DNA of 62,961 bases from JAQBDA01 sp041301185 (lineage in GTDB: Bacteria > Chloroflexota > Anaerolineae > Anaerolineales > UBA4823): NCBI GenBank assembly GCA_041301185.1, contig JBFYSV010000198.1, positions 1 to 62,961 on the forward strand. Direction: 5' to 3'. The notes under the pieces were generated by a model. That model was given only the letters and a program-made list of their open reading frames with translations, was not told the origin of the DNA and made no database searches. Of this stretch, positions 51,543-60,763 are shown in pieces (position 1 is the first letter of the stretch; each line of letters opens with the position of its first letter). The position numbers and the translations under genes are program-made.

Positions 51543-53066
51543 ATGGCAGGTCAATATCTCATGGGGATAGACATCGGTACGCAAAGCACGCGCGCCGCAA
51601 TACTCGACCTGGACGGAAAAGTGGTCGCCAGCGCGAGCACTGCGCAGGATATGCAGACCCCTCGACCGGGATGGGCTGAGCAAGACCCGCAAATCTGGTG
51701 GGATAGCACCCTGGTCAATATCCGCAAGGCAATCCAACTATCTGGCATCTCGCCCAAAGAAATTCTGGGTATCGGGGTGAGCGGACAGATGCATGGTTGC
51801 GTATCGATCGATGAGAAAGGCGAGCTGCTTAGCCATGGCGTGCAGCTGTGGTGCGATAAACGCAGCGCTGACCTGGTGGAGGAATTCAAAAAGCGACCCG
51901 AAGCCGCAGATGGCTACCGTATTGCGGGCAGCCCGCCGGTAGCGAACTGGTTTGGTTTCAAGATCAAGTGGGTTCAGGTGTACGAGCCGCATGTCTACCA
52001 GAATGCCTGGAAGTTCTTTCTGCCCAAGGACTACATCAACTATAAGCTGAGTGGAGCGGTTGCAACCGATCATACCGAGGCGTCGGGCGCTTTCCTGATG
52101 GACGCCCGCAGCGAAGACTGGTCGCCTGTGCTGGTTGACCAGGTGGGAATTAATGCTGGGCTGCTTCCCCCCATCCATGCCAGCTCGGATGTGATTGGGT
52201 ATGTGACGGATGAGGTCGCCGCGCTGACCGGGCTGGCAGCCGGAACCCCGGTGGTGGCTGGCGCAGGCGATATGCTCTGCATGCTGCTGGCAGCCGGCAT
52301 CACCCGTCCGGGCAACGCTTCTGACGTTACCGGCACCTCATCGATTTTCTCTGTGTTCACCGAAGAGCCGGTTTTCGATGTCCGCCTGATGAACCTGCAC
52401 CACGTCATGCCCGGCTGGATTCCCTTTGGGATTATTGACTCGGGCGGTGGCTCATTGAAATGGTTCAAGGATTCGTTCTGCCAGAGTGAAGTCGAAGAAG
52501 CGCAGAAAACCGGGGTGCAGGTGTACGATATCCTCAATGCCCTGGCAGCCAGAGTCGAGCCAGGCGGCGAAGGGCTGCTGTATTATCCTTACCTGATGGG
52601 CGAGCGCACCCTGGGCACGCCCTACGCCAGAGGCGTGTTCTTCGGCGTCACGCCCCGCACCGGCAAAGGGGCGATGGTGAGAGCCATCATGGAAGGCATC
52701 ACCCTGGAGCTGCGCCGGACAATGGAGATTGTAGAGAATGCCGGTCACGAGGTTGGGGTAATCTACCACAGCGGCGGCGGAGCCTACAGCGATGTCTGGT
52801 CACAGATCAAGGCAGATATCTACCAGAAGAAGGTAGCGACTTTCGAGACCTCCGAGGGCGGTATCCTGGGATCTGCCATCCTGGCGGGCGTCGGTGCCGG
52901 CGTTTATGAAAACCCGGCTGCCGGGGTCGAGCATTGCCTGCGGGTGGCAAAAGAATTCATGCCCAACAAGGAGCTGCGTCCTCGCTACGATGATCTCTTT
53001 GAGCTTTTCAAAGATCTCCATGACCGACTGCAGGAGCCTTTTAACCGGCTGCCTGCTATCCCCTGA
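51543..53066 (+). CDS. xylB: FGGY family carbohydrate kinase (xylulokinase-like)
   Basis: 507 residues. GIDIGTQSTRAAILDLDGK at the N-terminus; GIGVSGQMHGCVSID matches the xylulokinase substrate motif SGQMHG; LWCDKRS; VAGAGDMLCMLLAAG and TGTSSIFS in the second domain; YHSGGGAYSDVWSQIKADIY near the end. It likely phosphorylates D-xylulose or a similar ketose. The catalytic-site MHG is present. AAGGAGGT precedes the ATG at 51543. It follows gntR by 59 bases and precedes lutA by six. Confidence 0.85.
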   Translation: MAGQYLMGIDIGTQSTRAAILDLDGKVVASASTAQDMQTPRPGWAEQDPQIWWDSTLVNIRKAIQLSGISPKEILGIGVSGQMHGCVSIDEKGELLSHGVQLWCDKRSADLVEEFKKRPEAADGYRIAGSPPVANWFGFKIKWVQVYEPHVYQNAWKFFLPKDYINYKLSGAVATDHTEASGAFLMDARSEDWSPVLVDQVGINAGLLPPIHASSDVIGYVTDEVAALTGLAAGTPVVAGAGDMLCMLLAAGITRPGNASDVTGTSSIFSVFTEEPVFDVRLMNLHHVMPGWIPFGIIDSGGGSLKWFKDSFCQSEVEEAQKTGVQVYDILNALAARVEPGGEGLLYYPYLMGERTLGTPYARGVFFGVTPRTGKGAMVRAIMEGITLELRRTMEIVENAGHEVGVIYHSGGGAYSDVWSQIKADIYQKKVATFETSEGGILGSAILAGVGAGVYENPAAGVEHCLRVAKEFMPNKELRPRYDDLFELFKDLHDRLQEPFNRLPAIP

Positions 53067-53072
53067 TAACCC

Positions 53073-53801
53073 ATGACTGAAACCGTTCAATTATTTGCAA
53101 CCTGTATCCTGGACACCATTTACCCAGAAACCGGCGATGCTGTGGTGCGCGTGCTGGAGCGGGCTGGCGTCAAGGTGGAATTTCCCGCCGGACAAACCTG
53201 CTGCGGGCAACCAGCTTTTAATGGTGGCATGCGCTCGCTGGCTCGCCAGATGGCAATCCATACCATCCAGGTATTTGAACCCGCACCCGGTCCAGTGGTG
53301 GTCCCTTCCGGTTCTTGCGCCGCCATGATCCGCCATAGCTACCTGGAGCTATTCGCCGATGACCCCGTCTGGCTGCCGAGAGCCAGGGCGCTGGCTGCCC
53401 GCACCTATGAGTTCAGTGAATTTCTGGTGGACTATATGGGAGTGATCGATGTAGGAGCCAGGTTCCCGGGTAAGATCACCTATCACTCGTCGTGCCATCT
53501 TTTGCGCGAGCTTGGCGTCGACCGCCAGCCGCGCCTATTGCTGCAAGCCGTCAAAGATGCTCAATTTGTAGAGTTGGCAGAAACAACAGAGTGCTGTGGC
53601 TTTGGCGGTGTCTTCTCGGTTGAACACGGCGAGATTTCCGCGGCCATGCTGGAGCGCAAACTAGCCAATCTTGAAGACAGCCAGGCGCCGGTGGTTGTCT
53701 CCTGCGACGCCGGTTGCATCACCAACATCAACGGCGGCTTGCACCGCAAAAAGATGCCTCAAAAGGCGCTGCACATCGCCGATATCCTGGGCAGCACGTA
53801 A
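53073..53801 (+). CDS. lutA: LutA-like (Fe-S)-binding protein, two CCG domains
   Basis: 242 residues. Cysteine-rich CCG motifs: CCGQPAFNGG in the first half and CCGFGGVFS in the second; an early FATCILD Cys and HSSCHLLRELG complete the ligand sets. LutA with LutB and LutC oxidises L-lactate to pyruvate in many bacteria; GlpC and heterodisulfide-reductase-type proteins share the domain. Located directly before the LutB-LutC fusion. Confidence 0.88.
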   Translation: MTETVQLFATCILDTIYPETGDAVVRVLERAGVKVEFPAGQTCCGQPAFNGGMRSLARQMAIHTIQVFEPAPGPVVVPSGSCAAMIRHSYLELFADDPVWLPRARALAARTYEFSEFLVDYMGVIDVGARFPGKITYHSSCHLLRELGVDRQPRLLLQAVKDAQFVELAETTECCGFGGVFSVEHGEISAAMLERKLANLEDSQAPVVVSCDAGCITNINGGLHRKKMPQKALHIADILGST

Positions 53802-53868
53802 TCTTATACGGGCTGGTGAACTTATTTCCAGGACACCGTCCCCCACTACCTGAGACCCGGACTTACCT

Positions 53869-55929
53869 ATGCCTGATCAATTCAAGTCCCATATCCACAA
53901 GGCGCTGGAAAACCCTAATTTGCAAATTGCCCTGGATAACAACGCCACCCGCCGCCGGGAGGTGCGCCTGTCCAGCTACCCGTCGCTTCCAGAAGATATC
54001 CAGGTGCTCCGCAAGCGCGCCCATGCGGTGCGCGCGGATGTGATCGCCAATCTCGATCGCTACCTGGAGCAATTCGCCCGCCAGGCATTTGCCAACGGCA
54101 TGATCATCCACCACGCTGCCAATGGAGAAGAAGCTGCCCAGATCGTGCTTGAGATCGCCCAGCGCAAAGGAGCGCGCCTGGTTGCCAAGGCGAAATCGAT
54201 GCTGAGCGAAGAGATCCATCTAAACCACGTCCTGGAAGCGGCAGGGATTCAGCCGGTGGAGACCGACCTGGGAGAGTATATCGTCCAGCTGCGCAAGGAG
54301 CTGCCAGCCCATATCATCACCCCTGCCGTTCACCTGCGCAAGGAAGACGTCGGTCGCACCTTTGAGGAAAAGCTCGGCCTGCCCTATACGGATGATATCC
54401 CCACCATGACCAGCGCCGCCCGCCGGGAGTTGCGCCAGGTGTTCCTGGATGCAGAGATTGGCATATCCGGGGTAAATTTCGGCGTCGCAGAGACCGGCAC
54501 CATCAGCCTGGTGACCAACGAGGGCAACGGGCGGATGGTGGTCACCCTGCCGCCGGTGCACATTGCCTTGATGGGCATCGAGCGGCTCGTGCCTACCCTG
54601 GATGACCTGGCGCTGATGCTGTATCTCCTGCCCCGTCATGCCACCGGGCAAAAACTCTCTGTGTATGTCAGCCTGCTGAACGGCCCTTCCCCTCCACCAG
54701 CCAACGCTGCTCAGCGGGACGGCCCCCTGGAGCGGCATATCGTACTGGTGGATAACGGGCGGCGAGCAATCAGCCAATCGCATCTGGCGGAGGCGCTCTA
54801 CTGCATACGTTGCGGGAGTTGTCTGAACGCCTGCCCCGTGTTTCGCGAGATCGGCGGTCATGCTTATGTAGGCATTCACGGGCAGGGCAGCATCTACCCC
54901 GGACCAATCGGCTCGGTGCTTTCTCCGGCATTGTTCGGGCAATCCGAGTTCGGTCACCTGGCGCGAGCCAGCAGCCTGTGCGGGGCGTGCAAAGAGGCCT
55001 GCCCGGTGGATATCGACCTGCCCAAGCTGTTGCTGCGCATCCGGGCGGGCAAGATTGAAGCCCCAGGCCCACAGGACGCTCAGCCGGCAGCAAAACCCAA
55101 TGCGCCCGCCTACCTGCGGATGGGATTGCAGTTTTTCACCTGGATTGCCACCTCTCCGTGGCGTTTTGCGAACGCGCAGCGATTGGCGGGGGTCTTCAGC
55201 CGGGTTATTGCTCCGGTCCAGCCGTGGATTCGTCTGCCCGCTGTGACCGGCTGGGGATACTCCAAAGATTTCCCCCGACCGGCTGCCAAGCCATTCCGGG
55301 ACCGCTGGGCAGATCGCCAGGCGGAGCAGCAACAAAACCCAATCACCGGGAATGAGGGCAAGCAGGCAGCCGACTCTCCCGTTGAGACCCCAGTTCAGCA
55401 GAAACCGCCGGATGCCTCCCTGCTGGATCGATTCACTGCCGAGCTGCTCGCGCTTGGCGGCAATTACCAGGCTTGCCGATCCACCCAGCTCAGCCAGCTT
55501 ATCCTGGACTTCCTGCGCCAGCGAGATATCACCCGCCTGCAAACCTGGCAGGCTGCCTGGCTTCCCGATGGACTGATCGATGAACTGCGCGCCCAGGGTA
55601 TCGAGGTTGTTACGCAGTGGGATGCCTCCACCCAGGTCGGGTTAACCGGCGCACAGGCGGCGATTGCCGAAACGGGCACGTTGGTGCTGATCGGCGCGCC
55701 AGAGCACCCGCTATCCGCCTCGCTGGTGCCGGCGATTCACCTGGCCGTCCTGCCTGCCAGCCAGATCTATCCAGGCATGGCCGAAGCGCTGAAAATTCCT
55801 GCCATCCGCCGGGCGACGGCAGCCACATTGATCAGCGGACCGTCACGCACTGCCGATATCGAGATGACCCTCACCGTAGGAGTGCACGGACCAGGCGAGG
55901 TACACGTCTTCTGTTTGACAGATCGTTGA
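53869..55929 (+). CDS. lutB: LutB-LutC fusion: LUD domain, ferredoxin domain and C-terminal LUD domain
   Basis: 686 residues. The N-terminal LUD domain (about 65-300) contains GARLVAKAKSMLSEE and GVNFGVAETGTISLVTNEGN. A ferredoxin domain has Cys312/315/318/322 (CIRCGSCLNACP) and Cys371/374/378 (CGACKEACP). After a Pro/Gln-rich linker (about 475-515), a second LUD domain resembling LutC follows, with LTGAQAAIAETGTLVL. Normally LutB (about 480 residues) and LutC (about 220) are separate. Likely a cytoplasmic L-lactate (or other 2-hydroxyacid) dehydrogenase subunit working with LutA. Confidence 0.9.
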   Translation: MPDQFKSHIHKALENPNLQIALDNNATRRREVRLSSYPSLPEDIQVLRKRAHAVRADVIANLDRYLEQFARQAFANGMIIHHAANGEEAAQIVLEIAQRKGARLVAKAKSMLSEEIHLNHVLEAAGIQPVETDLGEYIVQLRKELPAHIITPAVHLRKEDVGRTFEEKLGLPYTDDIPTMTSAARRELRQVFLDAEIGISGVNFGVAETGTISLVTNEGNGRMVVTLPPVHIALMGIERLVPTLDDLALMLYLLPRHATGQKLSVYVSLLNGPSPPPANAAQRDGPLERHIVLVDNGRRAISQSHLAEALYCIRCGSCLNACPVFREIGGHAYVGIHGQGSIYPGPIGSVLSPALFGQSEFGHLARASSLCGACKEACPVDIDLPKLLLRIRAGKIEAPGPQDAQPAAKPNAPAYLRMGLQFFTWIATSPWRFANAQRLAGVFSRVIAPVQPWIRLPAVTGWGYSKDFPRPAAKPFRDRWADRQAEQQQNPITGNEGKQAADSPVETPVQQKPPDASLLDRFTAELLALGGNYQACRSTQLSQLILDFLRQRDITRLQTWQAAWLPDGLIDELRAQGIEVVTQWDASTQVGLTGAQAAIAETGTLVLIGAPEHPLSASLVPAIHLAVLPASQIYPGMAEALKIPAIRRATAATLISGPSRTADIEMTLTVGVHGPGEVHVFCLTDR

Positions 55930-55973
55930 GAGAATGTTCCCTTTATAATGAAACTCAAGAAACGCGTGGTGAT

Positions 55974-57473
55974 ATGAAAACCGACTTAACAAGCGAGCCG
56001 CCACTAATCCTGGCAACCGGCGCCACTGGCTATATCGGTGGGCGCCTGGTAAGCCGCCTGCTGGAAAATGGCTACCGCGTGCGAGTACTGGTGCGAGACC
56101 CGCAGCGACTGCAAGGACGCCCCTGGATTGAGCGCGTTCAGGTAGCAGTCGGGGATGTCTTGCACCCCGAAACGCTGCCGACAGCATTAGAGGGTGTCTC
56201 CGCAGCCTATTATTTAATCCATAGCATGATGGGCGGCGAGGATTTTCACCAGCGCGACTTACGCGCGGCGCGCAATATTGCCATTGCCGCTCGCCAGGCT
56301 GGCGTGCAGCGCCTGATTTACCTGGGAGGTCTCGGCGATCCAGATGCTGAGTTATCTGAGCATCTGCGCTCGCGACAGGAAACCGGCGACGCCCTGCGCG
56401 AGGCGGGGGTGCCGGTTACCGAGTTCCGGGCAGCGGTGATCGTTGGCTCCGGTAGCCTCTCATTCGAAATGATTCGCTACCTCACCGAGCGTCTGCCAGC
56501 CATGATCTGCCCGCGCTGGGTCTACACCCGTACACAGCCGATTTCAATCCATAATGTGCTGGATTACCTGCTGGCTGCCCTGGAGACACCCGAAAGCAGC
56601 GGGCAGATCATCGAGATCGGTGGGGCGCAGGTGGTCACCTACGGTGAGATGATGACGGGTTACGCCCAGGCACGCGGTCTGAAGCGCTGGATGATCCCTG
56701 TCCCCGTGCTCACGCCGCGCCTTTCGTCCTATTGGGTGCACCTGGTAACCCCAGTGCCGGCCTCCATTGCGCAGCCCCTGATCCAGGGTCTGCGCAACGA
56801 AAATATCGTCCGCAGTGATTTAGCCCGGCGCTTGTTCCCCCACATCCAGCCCATGGATTACCAGCGCGCCGTCGAGCTGGCCTTGGAACAATTGGATGCC
56901 GGCAATGTTGAAACCACCTGGAGCGACGCCCTGGTGACCAGCCAGGGGGATCTACCACCGGTTGTCCTGGCGACCATTGAGGGCATGATCCTGGAAAAAC
57001 GCCAGCTGGTCGTTACAGCTCCAGTGCACGAGGTCTACCGCGCCTTCAGCGGCCTGGGCGGCAGGCACGGCTGGTTGTATATGAATTGGGCATGGGAGAT
57101 TCGCGGCGCTATGGACCGCCTGGTGGGTGGGGTTGGGCTTCGCCGCGGCCGGCGCGACCCGGATGAGGTGCGGGTTGGCGACGCCCTGGATTTCTGGCGA
57201 GTTGAGGCGGTGGAACCCGACCACTTACTGCGTTTGCGGGCCGAGATGAAAGTGCCCGGGAGTGCCTGGTTGCAGTTCCAGGTGCAAGAGCAAAACCAGG
57301 GTCAATCCCTGCTCTCTCAGACTGCTTTTTTTGCACCCAAAGGTCTTTCTGGTCTACTCTACTGGTACCTGCTTTATCCATTCCACTCGCTCATCTTCAG
57401 TGGAATGATCCGCAAAGTCGCCGAACGCGCCGAGAAGCTCGTCGAATCTCACGAACCGCAACCAACCAGATAG
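55974..57473 (+). CDS. SDR family NAD(P)-binding protein with DUF2867 domain
   Basis: 499 residues. The N-terminal extended-SDR/NmrA-like domain has ILATGATGYIGGRLVSRLLENGYRV and VLVRDPQRL, then YYLIHSMMGG and YLGGLGD. The C-terminal third (about 335-490) has GRHGWLYMNWAWEIRGAMDRLVGG and LYWYLLYPFHSLIFSGM, the DUF2867 signature. The combination is known as a YbjT/oxidoreductase-like family; the substrate is unknown. The start is the ATG at 55974. A TATAAT at 55944-55949 lies upstream but has no well-spaced -35, so a separate promoter is only possible. Confidence 0.87.
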   Translation: MKTDLTSEPPLILATGATGYIGGRLVSRLLENGYRVRVLVRDPQRLQGRPWIERVQVAVGDVLHPETLPTALEGVSAAYYLIHSMMGGEDFHQRDLRAARNIAIAARQAGVQRLIYLGGLGDPDAELSEHLRSRQETGDALREAGVPVTEFRAAVIVGSGSLSFEMIRYLTERLPAMICPRWVYTRTQPISIHNVLDYLLAALETPESSGQIIEIGGAQVVTYGEMMTGYAQARGLKRWMIPVPVLTPRLSSYWVHLVTPVPASIAQPLIQGLRNENIVRSDLARRLFPHIQPMDYQRAVELALEQLDAGNVETTWSDALVTSQGDLPPVVLATIEGMILEKRQLVVTAPVHEVYRAFSGLGGRHGWLYMNWAWEIRGAMDRLVGGVGLRRGRRDPDEVRVGDALDFWRVEAVEPDHLLRLRAEMKVPGSAWLQFQVQEQNQGQSLLSQTAFFAPKGLSGLLYWYLLYPFHSLIFSGMIRKVAERAEKLVESHEPQPTR

Positions 57474-57590
57474 AGGTTTTGCGCAACGAGTAATACCATT
57501 GGGTGTTCTACTATCATGGCAAAAGCAAGTTAAATCAATTGGCTTGCAAACCAAACATCCAAAAAACAGGAAAAAGAAAGGAAATTCAAA

Positions 57591-57980
57591 ATGGCTAAAA
57601 AACGTCCCGTTGGTGTCACAATCTTGGCAGTGCTGGCTGGAGTGGCGGCAGTCCTGGCAGCCATACACGCTTTGCAGGCGCTAGGAATTTTCCCCTTTGT
57701 CATCGGTCCCTTCCAGGTGCACGCCTTCAGCTTCTGGTCCTTCCTGATGTGGGCTCTGATGGTCTGGGTCTACGTTTGGCTGGTGCAGATGCTCCTGAAG
57801 GTGGATAAGCAGGCCTGGCTGTTCCTGGCAGTGATCACGGTTTTCAACCTGATCCTGGATTTCACCGTTATGCTGGGCCAAGGCGAGTGGTCGGATGTCA
57901 GCCTGAGCTTCATCGTCAACGCCATCATCCTGATCTATGTCATGCTGCCTGGGGTCAAAGACGCCTTTGATGTAAGCTGA
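57591..57980 (+). CDS. small integral membrane protein, four predicted TM segments
   Basis: 129 residues. Hydrophobic segments at about 7-34, 47-68, 75-95 and 104-122. Starts MAKKRPVGVTILAVLAG and ends in a short polar tail. No catalytic motif seen and I do not recognise a named family. AAAGGAAA precedes the ATG. It is followed by its own terminator, so it is probably the last gene of its transcript. Confidence 0.75.
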   Translation: MAKKRPVGVTILAVLAGVAAVLAAIHALQALGIFPFVIGPFQVHAFSFWSFLMWALMVWVYVWLVQMLLKVDKQAWLFLAVITVFNLILDFTVMLGQGEWSDVSLSFIVNAIILIYVMLPGVKDAFDVS

Positions 57981-58034
57981 CCGCAGAGCCGATCGCCTAT
58001 CATTTCTAAACCAATCCAGTTCCCGATAGAGGAG

Positions 58035-58066
58035 AAAATGCGCCGTTCACAAGAGGCGCATTTTTT
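58035..58066 (+). terminator. rho-independent terminator after small membrane protein
   Basis: AAAATGCGCC (58035-58044) pairs with GGCGCATTTT (58055-58064) across a ten-base loop, followed by a T-run to 58066. Confidence 0.92.
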
Positions 58067-58149
58067 GATCCACCACTATGCCCAATGCAAAGCTACTGGA
58101 GTAATTATCGAGATACCAGTGAACGCATAAATCCGGTGTTAGAAATTTA

Positions 58150-58178
58150 TTGCACATACTTGGTTAATCTTGTAGAAT
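58150..58178 (+). promoter_or_regulatory. promoter of the polymer-forming membrane protein gene
   Basis: TTGCAC (58150-58155), a 17-base spacer, TAGAAT (58173-58178). The gene starts about 90 bases downstream. The gap 57981-58267 otherwise holds the terminator above. Confidence 0.65.
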
Positions 58179-58267
58179 CATTAACAAATCCATTTATTTC
58201 TTCTCCAGATGCTGGCGGGCAGCAACGCAGACGCAATATATCGGCGTGGAAATACAGGAGTACAAGC

Positions 58268-59605
58268 ATGAAAAATAAAACTTTGAAAGTCGTCTCTGGA
58301 GCAATCCTCCTGGTGGTTCTGGTCACCTTGATTTTCGTCCCCAACGGCAACGCCCAGGGCATCATCTATGGCGATTCGATTCCTGCGGGGCGGACAGTTG
58401 AGAATAATGTCATTCTGGTGGGAAATAATGTGACCATCAACGGCAATGTTGACGGGGACGTGATCGCCGTGGGATCAAATGTGACCGTTAACGGCGATGT
58501 CAGCGGCAGCCTGGTCACCGGGGGGCAGGTGATAACCGTTAACGGGGCTGTAGCGGGGAGTATCTATGCAGCCTCGCTTACCTTAGAACTGGGCGAAGAT
58601 GCAACAATTGGCAGAGACGTCTACTATCTCGGTACCCAGCTGATCACACTACCCGGCTCTACAATTTCCAGGGACTTGCTTGCGTTCACCTTTGGAGCTA
58701 CGCTGGGTGGGCAGGTGGGGCGCGACACTCGAGCGATCATTGGTCCGATCGAAATCGTGAATGCGATCTTACAAGCCACTCAAGGCAAAACCTTGCGAGA
58801 TATTTTTCCTTTGAGGAGCAGCTCAAACATCTCTCCTGCGCCGGTTGCAATGCGTCTTTTGCCTGCCGCCCTTCAGTCAAATCCCGGTTATAGATCTGTG
58901 AAGCATCCGCAGTACTATTCCGAGCTAAATTTTGCCAGCCAGGCAAACCCCGGAAATACCTCTCTGATAGTTCTTGCGCCTGAAGAACAAGATACCCCTC
59001 CAGCCAGTGGAATTGATACCGAGCGCGTAGTGGACTGGTTGTTGGGCCGCCTGCGCGCCCTGGTGACCTTCCTGGCAATCGGCGGGCTGGCAATGCTCAT
59101 CTTCCGCAGGTGGTTTGAGCAGTGGTCGGAGAAAGTACGCACCGCTCCGCTGGCAGCGACCGCCTGGGGGCTGGTTGTGCTGGTGTTTGGATTCAGCGCT
59201 GCCTTGCTTCTTGCATTGTTGATCCTACCCCTTGCCATATTATTCTTTAGCCTGTCGCTTTCAGGATTAGGTTTAGCAACTTTGTCCTTCGGGTATTTCA
59301 GCCTGGGGATTGCATTCACAATCTTCTGGATCTTTGTCGCCTATATCAGCAAAGTGATCGTCGCTTATTTTGCCGGTAAATGGATCCTGGAACGGCTGGC
59401 GCCACGCGCCGTCCGCTACCGGTTCTTATCGCTATTGCTAGGCGTATTCATTTACGTTCTGGTGAATGCCATCCCCATCCTGGGCTGGATCATCGGTATC
59501 CTGGTCACCCTGCTCGGTATGGGAGCCGTGTGGATGGTGCTGAAAGATCGCTCGAAACCGGAGGCTGAGGCCGCAACCGCTCTGGAGCCTGCGCCCGTCG
59601 AATAA
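58268..59605 (+). CDS. bactofilin/polymer-forming-like repeat protein with C-terminal membrane domain
   Basis: 445 residues. A signal sequence (MKNKTLKVVSGAILLVV to NAQG) is followed by right-handed beta-helix-like repeats in which VTVNG or VTING recurs about every 18 residues (NNVTINGNVDGDVIAVG, SNVTVNGDVSGSLV, VITVNGAVAGSIY). A middle linker of about 130 residues leads to four or five membrane segments (about 255-430). Such proteins are thought to form extracytoplasmic scaffolds; the topology here is inferred. CAGGAG precedes the ATG at 58268. Confidence 0.78.
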   Translation: MKNKTLKVVSGAILLVVLVTLIFVPNGNAQGIIYGDSIPAGRTVENNVILVGNNVTINGNVDGDVIAVGSNVTVNGDVSGSLVTGGQVITVNGAVAGSIYAASLTLELGEDATIGRDVYYLGTQLITLPGSTISRDLLAFTFGATLGGQVGRDTRAIIGPIEIVNAILQATQGKTLRDIFPLRSSSNISPAPVAMRLLPAALQSNPGYRSVKHPQYYSELNFASQANPGNTSLIVLAPEEQDTPPASGIDTERVVDWLLGRLRALVTFLAIGGLAMLIFRRWFEQWSEKVRTAPLAATAWGLVVLVFGFSAALLLALLILPLAILFFSLSLSGLGLATLSFGYFSLGIAFTIFWIFVAYISKVIVAYFAGKWILERLAPRAVRYRFLSLLLGVFIYVLVNAIPILGWIIGILVTLLGMGAVWMVLKDRSKPEAEAATALEPAPVE

Positions 59606-59660
59606 TTAATTACTCGCTGTCTTCACCGGATTATCCGGGTGAGAATACCAAAATCTGTAG

Positions 59661-59702
59661 GAACCTGATCGACCATGTCTGCCGATCAGGTTCTTCTCTT
59701 TT
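59661..59702 (+). terminator. rho-independent terminator after polymer-forming protein gene
   Basis: GAACCTGATCG (59661-59671) pairs perfectly with CGATCAGGTTC (59683-59693); TTCTCTTTT follows. Strong 11-bp stem. The rest of the gap to 59881 contains no gene I can support. Confidence 0.85.
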
Positions 59703-59881
59703 CAGGCAAGCCCTGCCAACCAGGCATTTGGCAATCTGATGCCGGGATCAGGAGGATACTCACCAATCATTAATCGTTGTGCAGGAACCCGGTGAGAGGT
59801 CGATTCGTCTTGACTCCGTTCGTATCACAAGGAATACAAGCGCATCTACGTGCAAGCACAAATATCAAGGAGAAAAAGACA

Positions 59882-60679
59882 ATGAAAACCATCCATTTAT
59901 TCCCCATATTGATCAGCTCGATCATGATCCTGTCGGTGGGCTTGACCGCCTGCACCTCCCGGTCTGCCGCCCCTGCCTTCCCGCTGGAAGGAACGTACTG
60001 GGTGCTCCAAAGCTTGATCGACCAACAGGGCGAGAGCCAGGTGGCGCTAAGCGCCACCCAGGTCGATGCCATCTTCGAGCAAGGCAGGGTATCTGGCACG
60101 GATGGCTGCAACCGCTATTCCGCCTCTTTCGAGCTAGACGGCAACAAATTGACCATCCAGCCTGGAATGTCTACTTTGATGGCATGCCCCGAACCCATCA
60201 TGGGACAGGCCCAACTGTACCAGGCAGCCCTGGCAAGTGCCAGCAGCTATCGAATTGATGGAGATGCGCTGGAAATTCTTAACTCGGATGGCAAGGTCGT
60301 CTTGGTCTACAAAACGCCCGGAGAAGTGAGCTTATCTGGCACAAGCTGGATAGCCCTATCCTACAATAACGGCAAACAAGCCGTAGTCAGTGTGCTCGCC
60401 GACTCTGAAATCACTGCAATATTCGGAGAGGACGGAAAACTTTCAGGGTCCGCGGGGTGCAACAACTACACTGCAACCTACTCTGTGGATGGCAAATCGA
60501 TCCAGATCAGCCCTGCAGCGACCACCCGCATGATGTGCCAGACGCCAGAAGGTGTTATGGACCAGGAAGCAGCTTACCTGAGCGCGATCCAGGCTGCTGC
60601 CAGCTACCAGTTGCAGGGAAACTCGCTCACCCTGAAAGATGCGGATGGCGCAACTTTAGCTCAATACACAAGAAAATAA
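59882..60679 (+). CDS. lipoprotein with two META domains
   Basis: 265 residues. Lipobox VGLTAC (Cys24). Two META (HslJ-like) domains follow: first with LEGTYWVLQSL, VSGTDGCNRYSASFELDGNKL and ACPEP; second with LSGTSWIALSYNNGK, LSGSAGCNNYTATYSVDGKSI and MMCQTPEGVMDQEAAYL. The paired Cys in each (DGCN...ACP; AGCN...MCQ) are typical. HslJ relatives are linked to envelope stress, but the function here is unknown. AAGGAG precedes the ATG at 59882. A paralogue is encoded at 61.9-62.7 kb. Confidence 0.9.
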   Translation: MKTIHLFPILISSIMILSVGLTACTSRSAAPAFPLEGTYWVLQSLIDQQGESQVALSATQVDAIFEQGRVSGTDGCNRYSASFELDGNKLTIQPGMSTLMACPEPIMGQAQLYQAALASASSYRIDGDALEILNSDGKVVLVYKTPGEVSLSGTSWIALSYNNGKQAVVSVLADSEITAIFGEDGKLSGSAGCNNYTATYSVDGKSIQISPAATTRMMCQTPEGVMDQEAAYLSAIQAAASYQLQGNSLTLKDADGATLAQYTRK

Positions 60680-60697
60680 CTTCCCAATAAACACCCA

Positions 60698-60750
60698 AAA
60701 GCCCCCTTTGGCAAGCTTGATGGCAATCTTGCTCCCGGGGGCTTTAATTT
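60698..60750. terminator. bidirectional terminator between convergent META lipoprotein and GTPase genes
   Basis: AAAGCCCCC (60698-60706) pairs with GGGGGCTTT (60737-60745), with further pairing inside the 30-base loop. AATTTT follows on the plus strand and TTTTGGG on the minus strand, so it can act both ways. Confidence 0.85.
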
Positions 60751-60763
60751 TCTGACCGCGCCA

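Noticed and set aside
54220..55542. A 440-codon minus-strand frame opposite the LutB-LutC gene
   Set aside because: Its amino-acid pattern has no recognisable domain and it lies fully antisense to a gene with clear Fe-S motifs.
55915..55949. A full sigma-70 promoter before the SDR/DUF2867 gene
   Set aside because: TTGACA (55915) and TATAAT (55944) are both perfect, but the spacer is 23 bases, too long for normal use.
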